Origin: Marthasterias glacialis
Taxonomy: Eukaryota; Echinodermata; Asteroidea; Forcipulatida; Asteriidae
Assembly: GCA_911728455.2 (NCBI GenBank)
Contig: OU452230.1
Location: forward strand, 4,772,412-4,836,411
Reading direction: 5' to 3'
DNA length: 64,000 nt
How positions within the stretch are numbered: the stretch's first letter is position 1; every line of letters begins with the position of its first letter. The notes beneath the pieces are model-generated. The model had not been told where the DNA came from. It did not search any database and saw nothing but the letters and a program-made list of their open reading frames with translations. The translations under genes were made by a program, and so were the position numbers. Shown here in pieces: positions 1-12,346 of the stretch.

Positions 1-1439
1 CTGTACGTGCAGAGCCTAAGCGTCCCGCCACCGAAAAGCACTGCTACGTGTTGAACAACCTCCAGCTATTCAAATAATGTTCTTCTTTTGTAAAAAGGTC
101 GAGAGTGTGAGCTATGGTCGACTCGAAGACGCCATTAAATGTATGTTTTGCTTTCNNNNNNNNNNNNNNNNNNNNNNNNNNNNNNNNNNNNNNNNNNNNN
201 NNNNNNNNNNNNNNNNNNNNNNNNNNNNNNNNNNNNNNNNNNNNNNNNNNNNNNNTCCACTTAATTTCCTTCCTGTTTTCCAGAAGCATAAACGAAATTG
301 ACCGCTCAAATTAAACTGCGAAAAGAGAAAGAAAAGCAACAACGTCGGTGCACTGTCTCGACAAATTATTTAAATGACCACGGTAAAACAATCCTTGAAT
401 TCATACAAAATGTTCCTGAATACTTTGTAAAGAAAGAAGCGAGTTTCAAAAGTATGACAAAAATATGATTCCCCAATAAGATGGTCCGTGAATGCTTGAT
501 CAGCACATGTGTCGTGTAGCAATCTTACCCGGCAAATTGAACGCTGAACAGTGACTCCTGCATGACCATGAGTTGTATGGTTTCTGGTGACTGGCTTGGC
601 TAGAAGTTTGGCATTGCCACCTGATGGGCTCTATTTCTTTATTCAAGGAAAGCATTCTTTCCCACAATGACCGTCTCTTTTGAAATTGTGTGTACACATA
701 GAGAATGCGAAACATGAAGTAAGTTAAAGAACACTGGGTTCGTAATTTAAAAGGGGGTCTGCTGCCACGGAAGAAAGTTGAAAATAAAGCCGAATGAAAT
801 GGAGAACTTGATATAGTCTTCTACAATGGTACAGAGAAAAATAGTCCCATCAAGTTATTCACTTTGCACTTTCTGGTAAGTATGATATTTCTTCGGTGTT
901 TATTTCCAAACAGTAACTAATACCGGGTGTGACGGAGAGTTCTCTATAGATTTTTGGCTCCTTCCTGTCGATGTATACCACTCCAACTCTTACAACCGGC
1001 TTAACTTGGAATGGAACGGTAATCTGATAAGCAGTGTGGTCTGCGTAAGATCTTCAATAGTAAGGCAGACACTGAAGGGTTTGGTATAAATATAGCGCGT
1101 AGGCATGACTGAATGCACTTAAGATAAACGAATCTAACTATCTTAAAAAGGGCTCAAATTTACCTACTTCTTTACAAAACCACAGGTCTATGGTTTTATG
1201 TGCAATATCGTATTGATAAGTTGATATGTGTGTCTGTTGAAGTGGGAGAGCCGCGCAGAGAATCTGGTTCGCATCCCGGCAGCTAAAACATGTTTAGTTC
1301 CGGTTGTTCTTATTCTTCTTCTTTCCCCCCTCCCAAAAGCACATTAGGCCTGCATAACGTTTCTTATTTTTTTATGTTTTTATTTTTTTATATTTATTTA
1401 TTTCTTTTTTTTCTTTTTAATTGTATATCGATATAGATA
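1..1439. other. Non-coding stretch with no recognised gene
   Basis: Apart from the assembly gap, this stretch is AT-rich unique-looking DNA with frequent stops in all frames. A T-rich tract lies around 1365-1420. A B-box-like GGTTCGCATCC at about 1266-1276 could be a decayed tRNA-derived repeat, but no matching A box or acceptor stem could be found. Confidence 0.5.
156..255. other. Assembly gap of 100 N
   Basis: Exactly 100 N characters. This is the usual placeholder for a gap of unknown size, so the flanks may not be truly adjacent and any reading frame crossing it is meaningless. Confidence 0.98.
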
Positions 1440-1557
1440 TATGTATAATTTGTGGTGAGCACAACAAAAAATGGCTGATGCCGGACTTGAACCTGCGACT
1501 TCTCGACGAGCGCTCTAACCAACTGAGCTAACCAGCCCTAATGTTGGTGGACGGTCT
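1440..1557 (-). mobile_element. SINE with tRNA-Ile-like head (diverged copy)
   Basis: Read on the minus strand, 1537 to 1472 is a tRNA-like unit. It has a perfectly pairing acceptor stem GGCTGGT/ATCAGCC, an A box TAGCTCAGTTGGTTAGAGC and a B box GGTTCAAGTCC. The anticodon arm is shortened, so it cannot work as a tRNA. The D arm and the segment before the T arm resemble animal tRNA-Ile(AAT). The sequence just upstream (GACCGTCCACCAACA on minus) and just downstream (TGCTCACC after the head) matches the tandem units at 47703-49098. It is therefore a dispersed member of the same family. It lies about 55 bp from the (AT)n tract that ends the PLE array. Confidence 0.65.
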
Positions 1558-1610
1558 TGTGAAATGCGAAACCTGCCTGAAACCTGGTTCATGGGGATAC
1601 ATGGGGTCCA

Positions 1611-1870
<260 letters not shown>

Positions 1871-1892
1871 TAGTAGGGTTGATGGCCTTAGC

Positions 1893-1919
1893 TTTCGATC
1901 CAAACCGGACCTTCGTCAG
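1893..1919 (-). ncRNA. Hammerhead-ribozyme-like core in PLE terminal region
   Basis: On the minus strand the terminal repeat reads CTGACGA, then a short helix GGTCC/GGATC (one G-U pair) closed by a GGTTT loop, then GAAA. This matches the conserved hammerhead core CUGANGA, helix II, GAAA. PLE terminal repeats of many animals are known to carry small hammerhead ribozymes. One extra A lies between the core and helix II. A good stem III with a cleavable UH site is not obvious in the single copy, so activity may need a dimer or may be lost. Confidence 0.45.
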
Positions 1920-2337
1920 AGGCAAAAACAAGCACAAACATAAAAACAGATCCATTTATAGAAAAACCTTGGGATTAAAATAGATGGAGAGTATCCAAAA
2001 TAGGCGGAAAAAAGACAACCAATCAAAGTTAATTAAATACAGACAAAGAGATTGTTGATGACCAATCAAAATACAGCAGTGTGGACAATGGGATGTCCAG
2101 TGGTCGGTTAGTACAAAAAGGAGATTAGTGAACAAAGGAGGAAAGCTGCATGGTGGGAAATGCGGCTGACATGAAGGGACAGGATTATTAACTCACATGA
2201 GGGAGGTGATTAAGGGTAATCTCCCTAAATAAAGCAGTAGAAGTGTAAACATTGAATAATAGAGAGGGGGCTATAATGAGAATACTATGATGATAATGTA
2301 AAAGCATCGTAATAAAGTAGTTATTTGCCAAGAGGAA

Positions 2338-4842
2338 TTATTTAACACCTGTGTTTATGTTCAATCCGAATGGTTGGATTGTTCGGAGTTTGTGAATCCA
2401 GTGGGATTCTCTGAGTTTACGATGTGAATCGTCGCCGTTGCAGGCCTCAATGACAGTTAGTTCCACATCTTTAACACTATGATTAGGACTATTAAAGTGG
2501 ATAGATACTGGGTACAGTTTTTTGGTCTTTATGGAGGAGACATGGTTCGCAAAGCGAAGACTAAGTTTGGTCTTTGTCTCTCCCACATACTGTACTCCAC
2601 ATCTCTTACATGATATGACATAGATGACATTTGGGGTTTGGCATTGGGAGTTGGTCTTGATTTTGTAGGTAAAGCCAGTGCTGTGGCTTTTAACCTGTAC
2701 AGTGGGTTTGATATACATACAAGTCTTGCACTTAGAGCGGGTGCAGTGGTGACAACCCTGTATGTCTTGTGGGGAGGGAGTTTGGCCTGTACCTGGGGGG
2801 AGTTTTGCTCTAACTAGAATGTCACCTAGGCTCTTAGGGCGACGAAAGGCGACCATGGGGCGCTCAGAAATTGCTGAGCGCAACCTGTTGGAGGAGTGGA
2901 GAATTGGCATGTTGTCATTGATTATAGATGACAACTTGGGTAACCTAGGGTGGAAAGTAGTGACCAGAGCAACTCTATTGGTCGGGGTTCTCTTGGTGCC
3001 CGTGTTGGTCAACAGAGTATGGCGGGGTATGCCAAAAGCTCTGTTGATGGCAAGTTGAACCCTTCGTTTGCTATGGCCCCTAGAAACAAGGTGGTGCCTT
3101 AGGTCAGATGAACGCCTTTTGTATAGAGTATCTGTGGAGCAGATACGTCTTATACGTAAGGCTTGACTGTAGGCAATTGCCTCCTTGCAGTGGCTAGGGT
3201 GGCAGCTATTAGAGAGAAGATATTGATGGGTGTCAGTGGGTTTGCTATATACATCTGTCACAATACCATTAGGGGATTTAGTTATAGTCACATCTAGAAA
3301 ATTCACGCAGGTAACAGAGAAATCGGCAGTGAATTTAATGGTGGGGTGGAATGAGTTTATATGATCAATGAATTCTTCCAGGCTATCTTGGCTACCACAC
3401 CAGATAGCGAAAATGTCATCAATAAATCTCCACCACACGAGTGGGCGGTTGGGAGCAGAAGACAATAGTTTGTCTTCTAAGTCAGACATGAACAAGTTAG
3501 CATATGAAGGCGCCATTTTAGTACCCATGGCAGTACCTTGTGTCTGTAAGAAGTGCCTTTCTGTGAAAGAAAAGTTATTCTTAGTTAGGATGTGGCTGAT
3601 GAGTTCTGTAAGGTGTCTCACAGAGGGTCGGGTTTGTTTGTTGGCTCGGAGTACAGAACCACATGCCTTAATTCCTTCTTTATGAGGTATGTTAGTATAC
3701 AGTGACGATACATCTAGAGTCACCAGAAAAGCAGAGTCAGGTATTTTGTGTTTGATACCCTCCAATTTACAAAGAAAGTCAGTGGTGTCTCTGATGTATG
3801 AGGGAATGCGAGGTACGAGTGGGTTTAGAAAGCTATCAGCAAATTCAGAGATACGTTCTGTGGGGCTGCCATTGCCAGATACAATGGGACGGCCTGGGTT
3901 GTTAGGCTTGTGTATCTTCGGTAAAAGATAAAAACGTGCTGTACGGGGATCCTGTGGGAGAAGGTAGTTAAGTGTATCCTTGTCGATACCCTTAGCATTG
4001 TGAATGCTTACGAGGGTGTCACTGATTTGTTTGGAGAATGAATGAGTGGGGTCAGTGTCACATTCAACATAGTGATCAGTGTTACTGAGCTGTCTGAGGC
4101 CCTCAGCTATATAGTCATCTGTGTTCATGACTACAACTGCGGACCCTTTGTCAGCACGTTTAATCACTATGTTAGGTGACTGCCGAAGTTGAGTTAAGGC
4201 CTTGCGTTCCTCTTGGGGGAGGTTATTAGGTACTCTGGTATTGGCAACCTTAAGCACCTCAGTGTTAACTGAGTTGATGTAGGTGTCCAAAGCTACATCT
4301 CGGTTCTTTGGGGGTACCCAATTGCTCTTTTCTTTGAAGCGATTGCGAGCAGGCTGAGTGGCCTCAGATGACTCATCATCTGTTGAGGGGTCTACATGAA
4401 AATATTCACGTAAACGTAGCCTGCGATTAAATTGGGCAATGTCTTGTTGTAAAGACAGCTGGTTGGGTTCTCTGGGTGTGGGGCAAAACTTAAGGCCCCT
4501 TGAGAGCAGTTTCACCTGTGGGTCAGTTAAGACAGTGTCAGACAGGTTAACAACTGTAGTAGGCTGTGTGGTTACTGATGGCCCTTCAGTAGGAGGGTCA
4601 CTAAACCCCTGTTTGTGGAAACGCCTTAGAATGTATTTCTTGTGGTTAGCTTGTACATTACGGCGCTTCTTGTTTTGTTTGTCCAATAAGCTGGTCCTTA
4701 AGTGGTTGATGTTAGACAACAGAATGGCTTGGAAATATTCATACTCAAGATTGGAACATGAATCTTTCAGTTGAGATTCAATCTGAGTAATCTCAAGCAA
4801 TTGGTCATCAATGCATTGTTGGCATTGTACTTCCAACAACAT
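2338..4842 (-). CDS. PLE polyprotein: reverse transcriptase with C-terminal GIY-YIG endonuclease
   Basis: 834 residues from the first Met. The frame stays open 33 more codons upstream to 4941 without another Met, and that extension looks coding (for example [12 protein letters not shown]), so the true start was probably lost. N-terminal region: coiled, basic. RT: ADKGSAVVV (230-238), YLLPKIHKP (305-313), TLDVSSLY motif A with Asp377, [15 protein letters not shown] (436-450), catalytic FIDD (473-476), NFLDVTI (514-520). A Cys-rich linker follows (Cys697, 700, 705, 708, 734, 745, 748), then GIY-YIG: VIYVIS (739-744), QYVGET (751-756), Arg763, Glu799. Role by family: nicks DNA and copies element RNA at the nick. 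No internal stop or frameshift, so it may be functional. The linker fingers suggest a Neptune-like group (inference). Confidence 0.92.
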   Translation of the reverse strand: MLLEVQCQQCIDDQLLEITQIESQLKDSCSNLEYEYFQAILLSNINHLRTSLLDKQNKKRRNVQANHKKYILRRFHKQGFSDPPTEGPSVTTQPTTVVNLSDTVLTDPQVKLLSRGLKFCPTPREPNQLSLQQDIAQFNRRLRLREYFHVDPSTDDESSEATQPARNRFKEKSNWVPPKNRDVALDTYINSVNTEVLKVANTRVPNNLPQEERKALTQLRQSPNIVIKRADKGSAVVVMNTDDYIAEGLRQLSNTDHYVECDTDPTHSFSKQISDTLVSIHNAKGIDKDTLNYLLPQDPRTARFYLLPKIHKPNNPGRPIVSGNGSPTERISEFADSFLNPLVPRIPSYIRDTTDFLCKLEGIKHKIPDSAFLVTLDVSSLYTNIPHKEGIKACGSVLRANKQTRPSVRHLTELISHILTKNNFSFTERHFLQTQGTAMGTKMAPSYANLFMSDLEDKLLSSAPNRPLVWWRFIDDIFAIWCGSQDSLEEFIDHINSFHPTIKFTADFSVTCVNFLDVTITKSPNGIVTDVYSKPTDTHQYLLSNSCHPSHCKEAIAYSQALRIRRICSTDTLYKRRSSDLRHHLVSRGHSKRRVQLAINRAFGIPRHTLLTNTGTKRTPTNRVALVTTFHPRLPKLSSIINDNMPILHSSNRLRSAISERPMVAFRRPKSLGDILVRAKLPPGTGQTPSPQDIQGCHHCTRSKCKTCMYIKPTVQVKSHSTGFTYKIKTNSQCQTPNVIYVISCKRCGVQYVGETKTKLSLRFANHVSSIKTKKLYPVSIHFNSPNHSVKDVELTVIEACNGDDSHRKLRESHWIHKLRTIQPFGLNINTGVK

Positions 4843-4963
4843 GAGTAAATGGAAAGACGTGTCTGTTAGTGTCTTATTCCATTTCTTCTGAAATGCGGGG
4901 TTAAGGTCCCCAAAGGAAGGGGCACATTTGATTTGAAGGCCTTATATATATTTGATTTGAAGG

Positions 4964-5073
<110 letters not shown>

Positions 5074-5095
5074 TAGTAGGGTTGATGGCCTTAGC

Positions 5096-5122
5096 TTTCG
5101 ATCCAAACCGGACCTTCGTCAG
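5096..5122 (-). ncRNA. Hammerhead-like core, PLE copy 2
   Basis: Same CTGACGA ... GGTCC/GGATC ... GAAA arrangement as in copy 1 and unchanged in sequence. Its retention in all three copies fits either constraint or recent origin. Confidence 0.42.
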
Positions 5123-5540
5123 AGGCAAAAACAAGCACAAACATAAAAACAGATCCATTTATAGAAAAACCTTGGGATAAAAATAGATGGAGAGTATCCA
5201 AAATAGGCGGGAAAAAGACAACCAATCAAAGTTAATTAAATACAGACAAAGAGATTGTTGATGACCAATCAAAATACAGCAGTGTGGACAATGGGATGTC
5301 CAGTGGTCGGTTAGTACAAAAAGGAGATTAGTGAACAACGGAGGAAAGCTGCATGGTGGGAAATGCGGCTGACATGAAAGGACAGGATTATTTACTCACA
5401 TGAGGGAGGTGATTAAGGGTAATCTCCCTAAATAAAGCAGTAGAAGTGTAAACATTTAATAATAGAGAGGGGGCTATAATGAGAATACTATATTGATAAT
5501 GTAAAAGCATGGAAATAAAGTAGTTATTTGCCAAGAGGAA

Positions 5541-7807
<2,267 letters not shown>

Positions 7808-7862
7808 CAACAACTACAACAAGAACAACAAGAACAAAAACAACAACAACAACAACAACAGC

Positions 7863-7938
<76 letters not shown>

Positions 7939-7939
7939 G

Positions 7940-7970
<31 letters not shown>

Positions 7971-8011
7971 AACAACTACAACAACAGCAACAACAACAAC
8001 AACAACAACAT
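7808..8011 (+). repeat. (CAA)n trinucleotide tract
   Basis: About 200 bp of CAA units with occasional CAG, TAC and GAA variants. The polythreonine, polyglutamine and polyasparagine frames across it are translation artefacts. Confidence 0.95.
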
Positions 8012-8769
8012 CAAATCAGAGGTTACGAATGTTGTACTTCAATGGGAACAAAATGAACAAGATTAAGGTTCATCACGTAATATGTCATAACTGCTCCTTC
8101 AGTAACTACGCCGTGTTAAACAAAGGAGACGTTAATAGTTTAAGTGACTAAGTCGAGGACTCACAAGGATTAGGCCTAGAAGTATCCAGCCTGCCCATGA
8201 ACTAACCAAATGACCTTCACGCACTGTCTCTGCAAGCACGTTGCTACTGGTTACTATGAATACAGCCCTACATCGGAGGACGTCACTTGCGTTTGTATTC
8301 CAGCCAACTTTTCATAATTTAGGCCTTTCAATTTGTAATGAAGTCTGTTGAATTGTTTTTTGTTTTTGTTTTTCTTTTCTGAAAACAAGATGAGCATGCC
8401 TTGTTCGGGTTATCTGAGAATGAGGACCTTTCATGAAAGAGTAAAACTCTTGCCGTTATCGGTAGACACCTCATCATGCCAAAGTTGGTCTGCAACTGAC
8501 CCGAGTGAAAAGTTGCCTCTGAATTCATCCTTTTTAGGTGCATTGTTTATAAGCGCAAACTAAACAAAATCATTGCCATAAATAAGCATGTACTTCTTAT
8601 CCCGGAGATTATAGTCGCATCATTTACATATCTCCGAAAATGTAAAACTATAGACGGAACCGGCAGTGTGATCAAGTGACGTCCTATAAGGAGATTGGTA
8701 AAAGGATTATTATTAGAATATCTATTGGTAGTTTGGGGCAGCGGTGTATTTTTATTAATTAATGTATTT

Positions 8770-8800
<31 letters not shown>

Positions 8801-9419
8801 TTATTATTATTATTTTTTTTTTTTACAAAATTGTAATGATTTTCAAATTATGTATATCCACATAGATTAAGTCAAATATGTTGTTCATTATATTCGACGT
8901 TAAAAAGTGAAGTACCATCAACCTGTTTTGCTCGATTTTACAACAGAACTAATCCGTTTTTTTTTTGTCTTTTCTGGATGTTTGATCCATGCAATCAAAA
9001 CGGATTTGGAAAAGCAAACCCTAGTTGATATTACAATAGGGTACAGGTTTACTGAAATGTCATGTTCACAAGTGGTATGCTCATAAAATATTAAGCGGTT
9101 TTCCGCACCAATATTATAAGAACACACGTTTATGTTTCAATAAGGCATAGAATCAAGACCACGGCTGATATGTAGTCCCTTAAAAGTCGATAACCTTCTG
9201 AGTCAACACTTCAGGAGACATCAATATTTGATTCTTACTCTAAGTAAATTCAATAATATAATACATTGTGTATGCCTATGTCAATGTTTTCACAAAGTAA
9301 TCCGTGCGACAGTTTGGAGATACGAACCTCAACGATCTAGCGTCACTATTGCTATTACTACATGAATAAACAAAAAAGTCTTGAGGCAGCTATACTAAAA
9401 AGCAAAATAATATATACCA
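8012..9419. other. Non-coding stretch with TTTA-rich segment
   Basis: No gene seen. An ATTT/ATT simple-repeat segment lies at about 8753-8824. Elsewhere the sequence is AT-rich with no open frame over 75 codons that looks coding. Confidence 0.4.
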
Positions 9420-9790
9420 TAGGGGTGCCGCTCGACGGGTAAAGAAGCCGACCAACCAAAATGAGCAAGAAGGGGACCAATCAGGAGGTCCGTCTAAAAC
9501 AGCCAATCAGACATCTCGCAACATGGCAGTTCGGAAGCTTTCTTTCGAATTAGAGGTCAGCATCTAAGCAGGAGCCTGCCGTGCCCGACCAATAAGGAGG
9601 TCCTTCTCAAACAGCCTACCAGATATCTCGCACCGCGGCAGTAAGGGTGACCATTTGCCGGATCTGGGACCCCGCCGGACAGGGCGATCTTACCAAAGAC
9701 AGCCGAGAAGTCACCACACCAAAAACCGAGTCGGTGCGATCTTCTAAGCCAAGATGGCGCTCTATAATCCAAGATGGCGCAGGTTACGGC
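9420..9790. promoter_or_regulatory. Diverged duplicated block with CCAAT and AAGATGGCG motifs
   Basis: Two related segments of about 60 bp (about 9474-9540 and 9585-9650) share GACCAATnAGGAGGTCC, AAACAGCC and ATCTCGCA. They carry several CCAAT or CCAATCAG boxes. At 9750-9780 the motif CCAAGATGGCGC occurs twice; AAGATGGCG is the known YY1-type core. The block is GC-richer than its surroundings. It could be a TATA-less promoter, but no first exon is visible beside it. A decayed transposon terminus is equally possible, because such motifs are common in MITEs. Confidence 0.25.
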
Positions 9791-10488
9791 TTTAATAGTA
9801 TAAATTTCAGCTGATGACTTGATATTGCAAATTTCCAGACTTATTGATTAGACATTTTTCAAGACTTTCTCCCTAAAAGCCCAGTATATATTTGTTTTGT
9901 TTTTGTTTTTTGTTTGCTTTTTTTTTTGTTTTTTTGTTTTGTTGTTTTTTTGTATTCTTCTTATTTTTATTTTATTTTATTTTGTTTACACCAACGTGAA
10001 AAGCAATACCGATTTTAATAATATTGGGTTCAAAGTAGATATATTATTGCTGTTTCTTTCTATCCTTTCTGTTATAGAATGCCAAAATTTATTAAAGACA
10101 TCTACTCTATCTAAACTCTAAACGTTTGATAATTACAACATCAAAAGCCTACTACTAAAAACGTATCATACTGACCAGCTGAAGTTAAACATGCCACGAT
10201 AGTCCCGTCTGTGTTGGGTAAACCACATTCGCAATTTGACTGCCTCAGCAACTCAATGCAATGTTCTGCTTTTTAGTAGTAGTCATTCCCGTGGTCGTGT
10301 TCGGTTGACTTTGTTTTTCTCCCTCCCCCCCCCCCCCCCCCCCCCCCAACACAACAACGGAGCGTGGAAATCCTTGAGTATAAACCCATTTATCTGCAGA
10401 CATTATATTTGTTTTAAAAGCGTCCTTGATTAATCAAATTTTGGTGGATGCAAAAGTCTTCATTGTGCCTTGGACGGAATCGATCAAT

Positions 10489-10526
<38 letters not shown>

Positions 10527-10711
10527 CAGAACGAGCACCAAGTCTTCTGGCGAAAAGAATTCAAATGGGTAAAACACAGAATAGGCTGAGTTCATCGAAC
10601 ATCAGCGTAAATTTGTTGAAAAGTGGGGGATGGTAACGGGGAAACAAAAATAACGCTGAGATCACAAGCACAGGGGCATGGGGAAGGTTACATGTAAGTC
10701 AACAGCAGATG
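9791..10711. other. Non-coding stretch with homopolymer tracts
   Basis: A T-rich segment lies at 9890-9985, a poly-C run at about 10325-10347 and a poly-T run at about 10490-10526. No coding signal. Confidence 0.4.
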
Positions 10712-10980
10712 CAGTGGCATAGCGAAGACACCTTTTTTTTTTTTTTTTTTTTTTTTTTTGGGGGGGGGTTTGGGGGGGGGGGGTGTGTGGAAGTGAAATT
10801 TGCCGACTGACATTACCAAATGAAAGTAAAAGCGCAACGATATTGGACACACCTACACAAGGTGGTTCGGGGGCAGCCCCCGAACGCTGATGAAGTTTTT
10901 TTCAGTGATTCGAAGGTTTAAAATACTCACAAATGCAGAGCATTAGACATTTCATATTCGAAATGCAAGCTTTGAAAACC

Positions 10981-11013
<33 letters not shown>

Positions 11014-11518
11014 GACTCCCCCTGTTTGAGTTTATGGACACATATTCTAGTGGAGATTTCAGAGGCAACAATTCTTATGGGGGTCCAGGGGCGAATTCCC
11101 CTGACGCTCTAAGAATTTGGTTTTTTTTTCAGGATTAAAAAAGGCCGTCAAGTTGCCGAAAATAACATTTTTTGTTGTGTTTTTTGGACATGTAAACTAA
11201 TGGCCCTAATTAAGTCGAAGGAGCGGAAATTCTACAAGGGCGGTCCGGGTTGGTGAAGCCCTCGCACGCCCTACGGCTTTCAGTTGTTTCAAGCGTAGAT
11301 TTCCGCTAACTGCCGAGATTATAAAATTTGATAATTCAAAGTTTGACTTCTCACACTACAAGGATTAAACTGAAATTTTCAGTCTGAAAATTTCAAGGCT
11401 TGCCGAATGGATTTGTGTTCAGCCCGAGCCCTTACTCGGGTTAGTTTGTTGCTCAGTTTGCCAACTTAGGAAAAATATAGGGGGTGTCACACCACCCAAC
11501 CTGGTCGCTACGCCGCTG
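10712..11518. mobile_element. hAT-like non-autonomous element, family 1
   Basis: Terminal inverted repeats CAGTGGCATAGCGA (left) and CAGCGGCGTAGCGA (right, reverse complement). Flanking 8-bp sequences AGCAGATG (10704-10711) and AGAAGATG (11519-11526) match at 7 of 8 positions. An 8-bp target duplication with CAGnGGC termini is typical of the hAT superfamily. The 807-bp interior has no open frame for a transposase and includes T and G homopolymers. An opposite-oriented relative lies at 41900. Confidence 0.7.
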
Positions 11519-11948
11519 AGAAGATGTTCGGTTGCATTATAGATGCCCTCTGTGATGTTCATGTTCTAAACTACTAATAAGAACTATATCATTACTGTCA
11601 AACTAAAAGAAACTATTAAAATCCTGAAAAGTGGTTCAATAAAACATGTGAATTACAATCCCAAACACAGAATTAAACACAGTTACAAAGAAAATGACAA
11701 GAGCGAAAAAAAATGAAATAAAGGAAAACAGGAAACATGCAGACTGGTGTTCAATTACAGACAAAAAGATGAGTCTCATAAATGAAGTGAAACATTAATC
11801 ATAGCACAAGAGGGAGCACGCCGTTTACTAAAGAATTTAGAAATATCGCGGATTGAGGCGAAAGTATAATTTCCCACCACCAAGAGGCATTTTTAGAAAA
11901 CGTATTTTTGTTCAGTTCTGAATTTATCTTTAACTGTAAATATTGTTC

Positions 11949-12346
11949 TTAAAGGCATTGCATACGTTTGGTAATGACTCTGAAAAATTTTGGCAATAAA
12001 AACTTACTTGGTAAGGAGTACGGCAGCTTTGGATAGTATAATGCATTTTGAGAAACGTTTCACTTCGAAGTACTGCAGTTACGGAAAAATATATCACTTT
12101 TTATCCCCCAAAAACTTGAATCTGAGAAGCGTTATGGCCGTAACGCTTCTCAGAATGTGTATTCCAATGACGGATACTTCTTCTGCGTGAACGCAACCGC
12201 TCTAGATTTTTGGCGATATCTCAAAAACGCTGCCACCTTTTGAAATGAAATTCACACAGGTTAGTTTTATGGTGTATATATCTACAATTATATAGCATCA
12301 AGGCAAACGTACGGTTCCAAAAACCAAAGGTATACTTTGCCTTTAA
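11949..12346. mobile_element. TTAA-flanked MITE with central hairpin
   Basis: TTAA occurs at both ends (11949-11952 and 12343-12346). Inside them are inverted repeats AGGCATTGCATACGTTTGGT and, from the right, AGGCAAAGTATACCTTTGGT, with a few mismatches. A perfect hairpin sits near the middle: 14-bp arms TCTGAGAAGCGTTA at 12121-12134 and 12141-12154 with a 6-base loop. TTAA duplication is characteristic of piggyBac-type insertion (inference). I recall abundant echinoderm repeats of similar layout but cannot verify this. Confidence 0.6.

Noticed and set aside
2762..3058. Plus-strand open frames opposite the PLE ORF (also 3368-3685, 3689-3931, 4439-4774, 5965-6261)
   Set aside because: They are antisense shadows of the RT/endonuclease coding region.
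10883..10910. CTGATGAAG as a hammerhead core in the hAT-like element
   Set aside because: The second conserved block reads GAAG rather than GAAA and no helix II can be formed.
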